Shown here: in pieces, positions 1 through 8,199 of the stretch
How the letters are laid out: every line of letters starts with the position of its first letter
Position numbering within the stretch: the first letter of the stretch is position 1
Source: an uncultured Massilimicrobiota sp.
GTDB lineage: Bacteria; Bacillota_I; Bacilli_A; Erysipelotrichales; Coprobacillaceae
Length of the DNA stretch: 64,000 nucleotides
Direction: 5' to 3'
Assembly (NCBI GenBank): GCA_944325245.1
Contig: CALUZM010000003.1
Span: 1-64,000, forward strand
Made by a program: the position numbers and the translations under genes
Notes under the pieces: model-generated
Databases searched by the model: none
Seen by the model: only the letters and a program-made list of their open reading frames with translations
Told to the model about the DNA's origin: nothing

Positions 1-452
1 GTATATTGATAACGTTTATCCCATACTCTAGCAATTAATCTGGCAGCTTTCCCACTCGATACAATCGGTGCCAAAAGGGCCTTTCCCTTAGCAAATTTAG
101 GCAAATCTAATGGTAAGCCGGCTCCTGAAATAATCGCATCACATCCACTTTCCAGTGAAGCTTTCACAAAATCCTCATAGTTTTGACTGGCAACCATGAT
201 ATTAACACCAATCAAACCATTTCCTTGAGCAATCTCTTTAGCACGTCGAATATGATCTTTTAAAGCCTGGCAATTCACAGCAACAGGATTTTTTCTAAAT
301 CCTTCATAATTATAGCCTGGATGGGCAGCACTGATCACTCCCATGGCACCACATTTAGCAACAGCACCAGCTAATGATGATAAGGAAATTCCAACACCCA
401 TTCCACCTTGGATAATAGGAAGTTTCATGAAACGATCTTGTATTTTTATCAT
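1..452 (-). CDS. Nitronate monooxygenase-like flavoprotein (partial, 3' end beyond window)
   Basis: The first 150 codons run off the left edge. The protein opens with a TIM-barrel phosphate/flavin-type start (KLPIIQGGMGVGIS) followed by GAVAKCGAMGVISAAHPG and GLIGVNIMVAS, the pattern of the 2-nitropropane dioxygenase/FabK superfamily of FMN enzymes. It is a diverged paralogue of the adjacent fabK. The ATG overlaps the fabK stop by four bases and has a GGAGG site about eight bases upstream, so it is translationally coupled to the fatty-acid operon. It could be a nitronate monooxygenase or a second enoyl-reductase-like protein; the missing C-terminal half prevents a choice. Confidence 0.8.
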   Translation of the reverse strand, partial: MIKIQDRFMKLPIIQGGMGVGISLSSLAGAVAKCGAMGVISAAHPGYNYEGFRKNPVAVNCQALKDHIRRAKEIAQGNGLIGVNIMVASQNYEDFVKASLESGCDAIISGAGLPLDLPKFAKGKALLAPIVSSGKAARLIARVWDKRYQY

Positions 453-1393
453 TGGATCTCCTCCATGACTTTTTGTAAGTTTGCATAAACTTGTTTTGTA
501 GATTCCATCATTTCATCAAGAATCTGTTGCATTGGTTTTTTCTCTTTAACCATTCCGGCAATCTGTCCCATCATGACAGATCCTGTTTTCACATCACCAG
601 TTTGAACGGCCTTTCTTAAAGCTCCTAATGTTAATTTTTCTAGTTCTTCACGACTTTCAAAATGTCCTTCAAGCTTTAAATATTCTCTGGCCATCTGATT
701 CTTTAAAATACGGACAGGTGTATTCACACTTCTTCCTGTGACAACAGTATCTGTATCTTTTGCTTTAATAACAGCATCTTTATAATTTTCATGAATTGGA
801 CATTCATCAGCAACCAATAAACATGTTCCTACTTGAACACCAATAGCACCTAAGCTTAAAGCTGCCATCATACCACGTCCATCAGCAATACCACCAGCTG
901 CAATAACGGGAATATTGACAGCATCAACAACTTGTGGAACTAAAGCCATTGTTGTCATTTCACCAACATGTCCACCAGATTCTCCACCTTCAACAATCAA
1001 AGCATCAGCACCAGCTCTTTCCATACGTTTGGCTAAACCTACGCTTGGTACAACTGGAAAAACTTTAATACCGGCAGATTTCAATTTTTCCATATATGTT
1101 CCTGGATTTCCAGCACCAGTTGTCACAACATGGACACCTTCTTCTACAATGACATCAATAATCTCACTGGCATAAGGATTCATCAACATGACATTCACAC
1201 CAAATGGTTTATCTGTTAACTGTTTACATTTTTGAATTTCTTCACGTGTCTGAGTGGCATCCATTGATCCTGTCGCAATAATACCTAAACCACCACTGTT
1301 AGAAACACAGGCTGCAAAAGAAGCTGTCGCAATGTTAGCCATGGCTCCTTGAATAATGGGATATTTAATATTTAATAATTCATTTAATAACAC
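449..1393 (-). CDS. fabK: Enoyl-ACP reductase II, FMN-dependent
   Basis: This 314-residue protein matches FabK, which uses FMN and NAD(P)H to reduce enoyl-ACP in the last step of each elongation cycle in Firmicutes lacking FabI. Visible motifs are the N-terminal YPIIQGAM, the central GADALIVEGGESGGHVG flavin-site region and VPVIAAGGIADGRG-like segment (IPVIAAGGIADG). The start is GTG at 1393, nine bases after AGGAGG; there is no better ATG. It follows fabH with a one-base gap, and its operon context with acpP and acc genes supports FabK rather than a generic nitronate monooxygenase. Confidence 0.93.
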   Translation of the reverse strand: MLLNELLNIKYPIIQGAMANIATASFAACVSNSGGLGIIATGSMDATQTREEIQKCKQLTDKPFGVNVMLMNPYASEIIDVIVEEGVHVVTTGAGNPGTYMEKLKSAGIKVFPVVPSVGLAKRMERAGADALIVEGGESGGHVGEMTTMALVPQVVDAVNIPVIAAGGIADGRGMMAALSLGAIGVQVGTCLLVADECPIHENYKDAVIKAKDTDTVVTGRSVNTPVRILKNQMAREYLKLEGHFESREELEKLTLGALRKAVQTGDVKTGSVMMGQIAGMVKEKKPMQQILDEMMESTKQVYANLQKVMEEIQ

Positions 1394-1394
1394 T

Positions 1395-2369
1395 TTATTG
1401 TCCTCCTACATTATCAATTAAAGTTGCTCCATAAGTTAATCCAGCACCAAATCCAACTAAAATCACACGTCCATGTTCAGGAATCAAACCTTCTTCTTTG
1501 GCCATGGCATAAGCAATTGGTATACTGGCAGCAGATGTATTTCCAAACTCCTGAAGATTCATATAAAATTTTGAAATATCAACTTTCATTTTCTTCGCTA
1601 CATGATTGATAATACGATAATTGGCCTGATGTGGAATGACTAAATCTATATCATCAATCGTTAATCCTGACTGCTCTAATACATTTTCAATAGATTCTTT
1701 TAAAACTCTTATCGCAAATCTAAACACATCATTTCCTTTCATTGTTAAAAAATGTGTTTGTGGTTCACTGTTTTGTAAATCATGTATTAATGGTAAACCT
1801 TCAGTATGTAACACTTGTTGAAGATCACCTTCACTATTGGCATAGTGATAAAGCTGTGTTTCTCCACGTCCTAAAACCATCGCTCCTGCGCCATCCCCAA
1901 AAAGAACACATGTTGAACGATCGTTCCAGTCAATCATTTTACTGATTGTTTCACTACCAATGACTAAAATATGATGATAACGATTTAACAAATCACTGGC
2001 AATCTGAAAAGCATAGAGAAAACCACTACATGCCCCATTAATATCAAAAGCAAAGATTGGGCAATCATTTAATCCCAATTTAGCCTGAACAAGACACGCT
2101 GTTGAAGGTGTCATACAATCAGGTGTCATTGTTGCAACAATAATGACTTCAATATCTTCCTTTTGAATATGTGCATCTTCAATTGCTTTTAAACTGGCTT
2201 TATACGCCAAATCACTTGTATTTTCTGTTTCACTGACATAACGTGATGAAATGCCTGTTCGTTGAACAATCCATTCATCACTTGTATCAACTCTCTTTTC
2301 TAAATCAAAATTAGATATTTTCTTTTCTGCACTGACATATCCAGTACCTAGTATTTCTATTGAACTCAT
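1395..2369 (-). CDS. fabH: 3-oxoacyl-ACP synthase III (KAS III)
   Basis: The 324-residue protein initiates fatty-acid synthesis by condensing an acyl-CoA primer with malonyl-ACP. The thiolase-fold catalytic triad is intact: Cys114 in NGACSGF, His247 in VIPHQAN and Asn277 in EFGNTSA. Length is normal for FabH. Its ATG overlaps the accA stop by four bases, and AGGAAG lies just upstream. Position in the acc/fab operon places malonyl-CoA synthesis and chain initiation under a single promoter. Confidence 0.97.
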   Translation of the reverse strand: MSSIEILGTGYVSAEKKISNFDLEKRVDTSDEWIVQRTGISSRYVSETENTSDLAYKASLKAIEDAHIQKEDIEVIIVATMTPDCMTPSTACLVQAKLGLNDCPIFAFDINGACSGFLYAFQIASDLLNRYHHILVIGSETISKMIDWNDRSTCVLFGDGAGAMVLGRGETQLYHYANSEGDLQQVLHTEGLPLIHDLQNSEPQTHFLTMKGNDVFRFAIRVLKESIENVLEQSGLTIDDIDLVIPHQANYRIINHVAKKMKVDISKFYMNLQEFGNTSAASIPIAYAMAKEEGLIPEHGRVILVGFGAGLTYGATLIDNVGGQ

Positions 2370-3286
2370 GACATACTTCCTATCTTACGAAATTTCTGAT
2401 AACGTTTTTCTAATAATTCTTTTTCCTTTGTATGTGTTAAAACATCTAATTCCTTTAATAAATATTGATCAATATTATCTAATACAAGTTTTAAATCATT
2501 TTGCATACCACCTGTTGGTTCTTTGACAAGATAATCAGCAATTCCTTTTTCATATAAATCATAAGATGTTAATTTCATCACTTCTGCTGCTTCCTGTACA
2601 CGACTATCATCTTTCCATAAGATACTTGCAAAACCTTCAGGTGATAAAACAGAGTAAATAGCATTTTCCAACATACAAATACGATCAGCAACACTGAGTG
2701 CTAATGCACCACCACTGCCACCTTCTGATAAGACAATACAAATAACCGGTGTTTTTAAATCTGAGAATGTATATAAACATTCTGCAATAGCTTGAGCCTG
2801 TCCCCTCTCTTCGGCTTCAATTCCTGGATAAGCCCCCGCTGTATCCACAAAAGTAATAATTGGGCGATGAAACTTTTCTGCTTGTTTAGCAAGTCTTAAA
2901 GCTTTGCGATATCCTTCTGGATTGCACATTCCAAAATGACGATTCACATTTTCTTCCAATGTCTTTCCTTTAGCCTGCGCAATCACTGTAACCGGCATAT
3001 TATGAAAGTAACCAATTCCCCCAATAATCGCTTGATCATCTCCAAAGCATCTATCCCCATGTAATTCATAGAAATGATCAAACAATCCTTCAATAAAATC
3101 ACTCGCTTTTGGACGTGACGGATGTCTTGCCAGTGTCACACGATCCCAAGCTGTTAAATTATGATATGTTTCTTTTGTCAGAGCATCAATCTCTTTTGAT
3201 AATTCATCATGTTCACTTTGATCTTGAGTTTGAGCTCTTTTGGCTTGTAATTCTTTTATTTTTCTTTCATTATCTATGAGGCTCAT
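2366..3286 (-). CDS. accA: Acetyl-CoA carboxylase carboxyltransferase, alpha subunit
   Basis: This 306-residue subunit pairs with AccD to move the carboxyl group from biotin to acetyl-CoA, giving malonyl-CoA. An N-terminal coiled-coil-like region is followed by the family core, including RHPSRPKASDFI, FVDTAGAYPGIEAEERGQ and the oxyanion-region LSEGGSGGALAL. The start has GGAGG upstream and overlaps the accD stop by four bases (ATGA). Length fits the bacterial split-subunit enzyme. Confidence 0.97.
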   Translation of the reverse strand: MSLIDNERKIKELQAKRAQTQDQSEHDELSKEIDALTKETYHNLTAWDRVTLARHPSRPKASDFIEGLFDHFYELHGDRCFGDDQAIIGGIGYFHNMPVTVIAQAKGKTLEENVNRHFGMCNPEGYRKALRLAKQAEKFHRPIITFVDTAGAYPGIEAEERGQAQAIAECLYTFSDLKTPVICIVLSEGGSGGALALSVADRICMLENAIYSVLSPEGFASILWKDDSRVQEAAEVMKLTSYDLYEKGIADYLVKEPTGGMQNDLKLVLDNIDQYLLKELDVLTHTKEKELLEKRYQKFRKIGSMS

Positions 3287-4152
3287 AATCTTCCTCCATG
3301 TAACTTTAATAAATCTGAAATCACATTCTTTAAATCATGTCTTTGAACAATCATATCAATAAAACCTTTTTGAAGTAAAAACTCTGCTGTTTGAAAACCT
3401 TCAGGCAATTCCTGTTTGATTGTATCCTGAATCACACGTTTTCCGGCAAACCCAATTAAAGCCTGTGGTTCAGAAATAATAATATCTCCTAACATTGCAA
3501 AGCTGGCACTGACACCACCAGTTGTAGGATGTGTCAACAATGCAATATATAAACCACCCTGATTAGAAAAGCGCTTCAATGCGGCACTGATTTTGGCCAT
3601 CTGCATTAAAGAGTCAATACCTTCCTGCATTCTGGCTCCACCACTTGTACAGCTAATAATCAGTGGTAATTTTTTACGCATGGCTAATTCTACAGACTTA
3701 CATATCTTTTCACCAACAACTTTTCCCATGCTTCCCATCATGAAACGAGAGTCCATGACACATAAAACCACGCGTGTCTGATTGATTTTTCCTACTCCAC
3801 AGATCACTGCTTCATTCATTCCTGTAGACATTTGTGCTTTTTTCAGCTTTTCATCATAACCTGGAAAATTCTCAGTGTTTTGTGAGCGTTCTTTTTCTAA
3901 ATATTCTTTCCATGTCCCTTCGTCAATCAAATCACGAATACGTTGTCTTGCACTAATTTTCATATGATAGCCACATTTAGGACAGACATAATCATTTTCA
4001 ATCAATGAAAAATAAGGAATAGATTCATGACAATGATCACACTGTTTAAAAATATTCTCTGGAATTTCTTTTTTTTCTTTAACTTTATGTCTTTTTAGCC
4101 ATGAAGAGAATTCTTTCAATTCTTCATTTCTTTTTTTAAACAATTGATCCAT
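3283..4152 (-). CDS. accD: Acetyl-CoA carboxylase carboxyltransferase, beta subunit
   Basis: The 289-residue subunit carries the N-terminal four-cysteine zinc ribbon typical of AccD (Cys38, Cys41, Cys57, Cys60) and the crotonase-fold core with SCTSGGARMQEG and LTHPTTGGVSASFA. With AccA it forms the carboxyltransferase tetramer. The gene overlaps accC by 17 bases, consistent with translational coupling within the operon. Confidence 0.97.
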   Translation of the reverse strand: MDQLFKKRNEELKEFSSWLKRHKVKEKKEIPENIFKQCDHCHESIPYFSLIENDYVCPKCGYHMKISARQRIRDLIDEGTWKEYLEKERSQNTENFPGYDEKLKKAQMSTGMNEAVICGVGKINQTRVVLCVMDSRFMMGSMGKVVGEKICKSVELAMRKKLPLIISCTSGGARMQEGIDSLMQMAKISAALKRFSNQGGLYIALLTHPTTGGVSASFAMLGDIIISEPQALIGFAGKRVIQDTIKQELPEGFQTAEFLLQKGFIDMIVQRHDLKNVISDLLKLHGGRL

Positions 4153-5503
4153 TCTCTTTCAACTCCTTTATAAATGTTTCACAGAAACTTGTATCGTATT
4201 TTCCTTCGATAAATTCTTTAGAATGAAGGACATAATAATGAAATTTGGTATTTGTTGAAATACCATCAATAATCACTTCACTTAAAGCTGCACGCATTTT
4301 TTTAATACATTCTAATCGTGTAGGGTCAAATGTAATCAATTTTAAAATCATGGAATCATAATAAGGTGAAATTTCACAACCACTATACATGGCACTATCC
4401 ACACGGACACCTCTACCTCCTGGCAAATGCATAAATGTGATTTTTCCAGGTGTAGGTGCAAAATCACGATTCATATCTTCAGCGTTAATACGGCATTCTA
4501 AAGCATATCCATTTTGATGAATATCTTCCTGCTGATAAGGGAGTTTATGTCCTTCAGCCACCTTAATCTGTAACTTCACTAAATCCACACCACAAATCAT
4601 TTCTGTAATAGGATGTTCTACCTGAATACGCGTATTCATTTCCATAAAATAATAATTTCCATGTTTATCTAATAAAAATTCAATTGTTCCAACACTATTA
4701 TATCCAACATGACGACAGGCCTTTAAAGCATCTTCAAATAATCTTTGACGCACATCTTTCTTTAATATATGGCAAGGAGCTTCTTCAATCATCTTTTGAT
4801 GACGTCTTTGAAAAGAACAGTCTCTTTCATATAAATGAATGACATTACCATGCTGATCTCCAATGACCTGAACTTCTATATGCTTTGGATTTTCAATCAA
4901 TTTTTCAAGATAGACATCATCATCTCCAAAACAGGCTTTGGCTTCTGATTTGGCATTTTGATACTGTGTTTCGAACTCTTCTTCATTATTGACAACACGC
5001 ATACCACGTCCACCGCCACCATTGCTGGCTTTAATCATGACTGGATAACCAATATCTGCTGCAATCTGTTTCCCCTGTTCAACAGTTTCAACAACTTCCT
5101 TAGACCCTGGAATAACGGGAATACCTGCTTCTTTCATCATTTTTCTGGCTGCTGATTTGTTCCCTAACATATCAATAATATCAGGGGAAGGTCCAACCCA
5201 AATCAGTCCACATTGCATAACCAGTCTGGCAAATTGACTATTTTCACTTAAAAATCCAAATCCAGGATGAATCGCATCACATCCTGTATTACAAGCTGCC
5301 TGTATGATGGCATTCATGTTCAAATAAGAATCATTTGCTAAGGGTCCACCAATACATACAGATTCATCAGCAAGCTGAACATGTAAAGAATGCTTATCAG
5401 CTGTTGAATAAACAGCCACTGTCTGAATCCCCATTTCTTTACATGTACGAATGATTCTGACTGCAATCTCTCCACGATTAGCAATTAATAATTTTTCAAT
5501 CAC
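4136..5503 (-). CDS. accC: Acetyl-CoA carboxylase, biotin carboxylase subunit
   Basis: The 455-residue ATP-grasp enzyme carboxylates the biotin on AccB. Hallmarks seen are the N-terminal LLIANRGEIAVRI, the glycine-rich ATP loop KASNGGGGRGMR, the metal/ATP site FMEMNTRIQVEHP and the C-terminal biotin-carboxylase domain with GYALECRINAED. The start is GTG at 5503, about eight bases after AAGGTG; the overlapping ATG at 5505 is in another frame and reads ATG-TGA. It sits nine bases after accB. Confidence 0.97.
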   Translation of the reverse strand: MIEKLLIANRGEIAVRIIRTCKEMGIQTVAVYSTADKHSLHVQLADESVCIGGPLANDSYLNMNAIIQAACNTGCDAIHPGFGFLSENSQFARLVMQCGLIWVGPSPDIIDMLGNKSAARKMMKEAGIPVIPGSKEVVETVEQGKQIAADIGYPVMIKASNGGGGRGMRVVNNEEEFETQYQNAKSEAKACFGDDDVYLEKLIENPKHIEVQVIGDQHGNVIHLYERDCSFQRRHQKMIEEAPCHILKKDVRQRLFEDALKACRHVGYNSVGTIEFLLDKHGNYYFMEMNTRIQVEHPITEMICGVDLVKLQIKVAEGHKLPYQQEDIHQNGYALECRINAEDMNRDFAPTPGKITFMHLPGGRGVRVDSAMYSGCEISPYYDSMILKLITFDPTRLECIKKMRAALSEVIIDGISTNTKFHYYVLHSKEFIEGKYDTSFCETFIKELKENGSIV

Positions 5504-5512
5504 ATTATCACC

Positions 5513-5929
5513 TTACCCTATCATCATCAAAGTCTGATCATATTCAACAGTTTCACCATCTTGCACTTCAATAGATAAAACTTTTCCAGAGACAGTTGCT
5601 TTGATTTCATTCATGACCTTCATCGCTTCAATAATACAAATTGTATCTCCTTCTTGAATCATATCTCCTACTTTGACATAAGGTTCTTTTCCTTCACCAC
5701 TAGACTGATAATATGTTCCAACAATTGGACTTTTGATTGGTGTCCCCAATTTTTCTTCTTGTGTATTGTCTTCAACAGTTTGTTCTACTGTCACAGGAAC
5801 AACCTGTTTAACTTCTACATCTTTTTCTAATGTGATATGTAAATCACCATCAGTTAAATCCATCTTAGATATTTGACTTTCTTCAAACATCTGCATAATT
5901 GATTTAATTTTTTCAGTATCCATATCCAT
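5513..5929 (-). CDS. accB: Biotin carboxyl carrier protein of acetyl-CoA carboxylase
   Basis: The 138-residue carrier has a variable, acidic N-terminal half and a C-terminal biotinyl domain. The biotin attachment motif is EAMKVMNE with the modified lysine at residue 104. It shuttles carboxybiotin between AccC and the AccA/AccD complex. It lies 36 bases downstream of acpP and directly upstream of accC, the usual accBC pairing. Confidence 0.96.
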   Translation of the reverse strand: MDMDTEKIKSIMQMFEESQISKMDLTDGDLHITLEKDVEVKQVVPVTVEQTVEDNTQEEKLGTPIKSPIVGTYYQSSGEGKEPYVKVGDMIQEGDTICIIEAMKVMNEIKATVSGKVLSIEVQDGETVEYDQTLMMIG

Positions 5930-5965
5930 TCCTCCTTAGAAAAATAAGCTAAGTGAAACCTTAGC

Positions 5966-6190
5966 TTATTGTTTAGATTCAATTAATTTCACAATATCTT
6001 CTACAGTTACTAATGCAGCTAATTCTTCATCAGAAATTTCAACATCAAATTCTGTTTCTAAATCTAAAGATAATTCAACAGCTGCTAGAGAATCAATTCC
6101 TAAATCATCTTTTAAATTTGATTCTAATTTAATTTCATCTCCATCAATATTTAAAGATTCTACTAAAGCATCTTTTACTTGTTCAAACAT
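5966..6190 (-). CDS. acpP: Acyl carrier protein
   Basis: The 74-residue acidic helical protein carries the phosphopantetheine site LGIDSLAAVEL with Ser34. It is the first gene of the acc/fab operon and has an excellent ribosome-binding site (TAGGAGG). ACP carries all intermediates of fatty-acid synthesis. The promoter and palindromic operator just upstream suggest that the whole operon answers to lipid status. Confidence 0.97.
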   Translation of the reverse strand: MFEQVKDALVESLNIDGDEIKLESNLKDDLGIDSLAAVELSLDLETEFDVEISDEELAALVTVEDIVKLIESKQ

Positions 6191-6231
6191 GATATGTCCT
6201 CCTATGTGTTTACTTAAAAATTTTTATATTC

Positions 6232-6253
6232 TTACTTCAAATTTTTGAAGTAA
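6232..6253 (-). promoter_or_regulatory. Palindromic operator at the acpP operon start site
   Basis: Two perfect 10-bp arms (TTACTTCAAA and TTTGAAGTAA) flank a two-base centre. The palindrome begins four bases downstream of the -10 box, so a bound dimer would cover the start site and block initiation. FabT and FapR regulators act on fatty-acid operons in other Firmicutes; this sequence is not an obvious match to either consensus, so the regulator is unknown. Confidence 0.65.
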
Positions 6254-6257
6254 TGTT

Positions 6258-6286
6258 ACTATACACCTCTTTTTCTTATTTGTAAA
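6258..6286 (-). promoter_or_regulatory. Sigma-A-type promoter of the acpP-acc-fab operon
   Basis: The minus strand reads TTTACA, a 17-bp spacer, then TATAGT. The predicted start falls inside the palindrome at 6232-6253, about 60 bases before the acpP ATG. No other gene-sized gap lies between this promoter and the partial gene at the left edge, so it probably drives all eight genes. Confidence 0.8.
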
Positions 6287-6346
6287 TAGATTTTCCATAT
6301 TTTATTTAAAAAATTTTATATAAATTTTTTTAAAGTATTTAAATAT

Positions 6347-6380
6347 TAAAAAAATAACTTACTCCTAGAAGTAAGTTATT
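6347..6380 (-). terminator. Rho-independent terminator of the MarR-ABC exporter operon
   Basis: A 10-bp perfect stem (AATAACTTAC / GTAAGTTATT, 6353-6380) with an 8-base loop is followed on the minus strand by a run of T. The stem includes the stop codon of the exporter gene at 6376. Confidence 0.85.
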
Positions 6381-8199
6381 CATGACTAGATTCAAATTGT
6401 GATTGATAAAGATTAGCGTAGAAGCCACCTTTTTGAAGAAGTGATTCATGATTTCCAAGTTCAACAATATCTCCATCTTTCATGACAATAATTGTATTGG
6501 CATCCTTGATTGTAGAAAGTCTATGTGCAATGATAAAGCAAGTTCTACCTTCCATCAGCTTATCCATACCTCGTTGAATCAAAACTTCAGTTCTCGTATC
6601 AACTGATGATGTCGCTTCATCAAGAATTAGAATTTTTGGATTTGCTAAAAAAGCTCTAGCAATTGTTAATAACTGCTTCTGTCCTTGAGAAATGTTATTT
6701 GACTCTTCATTGATGACTGTATCATAGCCATCTTCTAATGTATTAATAAAATGATCAGCATAAGCCAGACGACAAGCTTCATACATTTCTTCATCAGTTG
6801 CATCCAGTTTTCCATATTTTAAGTTTTCTCTAATCGTTCCACCAAATAACCATGTATCCTGCAAAACCATACCAAATAAACTTCTTAAATCACTTCTTGC
6901 CATATGTGTAATATCTTCACCATCAACAAGAATATGACCACTATTCAGTTCATAAAAACGCATCAGCAGTTTGACAATCGTTGTTTTTCCATCACCTGTT
7001 GCACCAACAATTGCCATACTTTGTCCTGCATGAACATGCATTGAAAAATCATGAATGATTGTTTTTTCAGGTGTATATCCAAAACGAACATGATCAAACG
7101 TGACACTTCCCTGCATCTTTTGAACTTCATCATGCCCAACTAATGCATTGTCTTCACTCATTTCTGGTTCATCTAAAAATTCAAAGACACGTTCTGCTGC
7201 GGCAGCTGTTGACTGTAATTGATTCATGATCTGAGCTAGCTGCGTAATAGGTTGATTAAACTGACGTACATATTGAATAAAAGCTTGAATATCTCCAATT
7301 GTAATCATTTGAGATGTCGCTAAAAAACCACCTAAAAGACAGACACCAACATATCCAATATTTCCAACAAAGTTTGTTAGTGGCTGCATCAATCCAGAGA
7401 AAAATTGTGATTTCCAGGCTGATTCATATAAATCATCATTATATTTTTCAAACTGTCGAACTGAACTTTCTTCTCCATTAAATGCTTTGACAACCTGATG
7501 TGCCCCATACATTTCTTCAATATGTCCATTGACATTTCCTAAACTTGTTTGTTGAGAAATGAAATATTTCTGACTTCTTTTCATGATTTTAGACATCAAA
7601 AACATAGAGACTGGCAAAACACATAATGCCAATATAGTCATAGGAACGCTAATGGTTAACATCATGATAAAAATACCAATGACAGTGACAGTTGAAGTAA
7701 CAATCTGTGTTAAACTCTGATTCAATGACTGAGCAATCAAATCCACGTCATTTGTGACACGTGATAAAGTATCACCACTAGAATGTGTATCAAAATAACT
7801 TAATGGTAAACGATCCATCTTTTCAGAAATCTCTTTTCTAAAATCATAAGCAACTTTTTGTGAAATACCTGAAGTTAAAAATCCCTGTACATAGTTCAAT
7901 AAAGCACTTAATAAATAAATACAAACTAAGAAAATGAGAATTTGAAAAATAGCCTCAAAATCAATACCACCAGTATGTGTGACCTTAGCCATAATTCCTT
8001 CACTTAACTTATCTGTTGCCTGGGCTAACACTTTAGGTCCAAAAATAGAGAAGACTGTAGACCCACCAGCAAAGATAAAAATGAAAATAAATTTAATATA
8101 ATAAGGTTGAAGATGTGCAAATAATTTCTTGATTGTTCCTTTAAAGTCCTTAGCTTTTTCGGTAGACATTCCTCTACCACCCATATGTCCTCTAGGCAT
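6376..8199 (-). CDS. ABC exporter half-transporter, catalytically complete subunit
   Basis: A 607-residue type IV ABC exporter half: six-helix membrane domain (about 40-340) then a nucleotide-binding domain. Walker A is GATGDGKT, the signature is NISQGQKQ, Walker B is ILILDEATS with catalytic Glu, and the switch is AHRLST. It is the canonical partner of the preceding degenerate half, giving a TM287/288-type heterodimer. The start at 8199 follows AAAGGAGG by nine bases and overlaps the partner gene by eight bases; an upstream in-frame alternative has no ribosome site. A drug or lipid efflux role is inferred from MarR linkage; the substrate is unknown. Confidence 0.93.
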   Translation of the reverse strand: MPRGHMGGRGMSTEKAKDFKGTIKKLFAHLQPYYIKFIFIFIFAGGSTVFSIFGPKVLAQATDKLSEGIMAKVTHTGGIDFEAIFQILIFLVCIYLLSALLNYVQGFLTSGISQKVAYDFRKEISEKMDRLPLSYFDTHSSGDTLSRVTNDVDLIAQSLNQSLTQIVTSTVTVIGIFIMMLTISVPMTILALCVLPVSMFLMSKIMKRSQKYFISQQTSLGNVNGHIEEMYGAHQVVKAFNGEESSVRQFEKYNDDLYESAWKSQFFSGLMQPLTNFVGNIGYVGVCLLGGFLATSQMITIGDIQAFIQYVRQFNQPITQLAQIMNQLQSTAAAAERVFEFLDEPEMSEDNALVGHDEVQKMQGSVTFDHVRFGYTPEKTIIHDFSMHVHAGQSMAIVGATGDGKTTIVKLLMRFYELNSGHILVDGEDITHMARSDLRSLFGMVLQDTWLFGGTIRENLKYGKLDATDEEMYEACRLAYADHFINTLEDGYDTVINEESNNISQGQKQLLTIARAFLANPKILILDEATSSVDTRTEVLIQRGMDKLMEGRTCFIIAHRLSTIKDANTIIVMKDGDIVELGNHESLLQKGGFYANLYQSQFESSHE

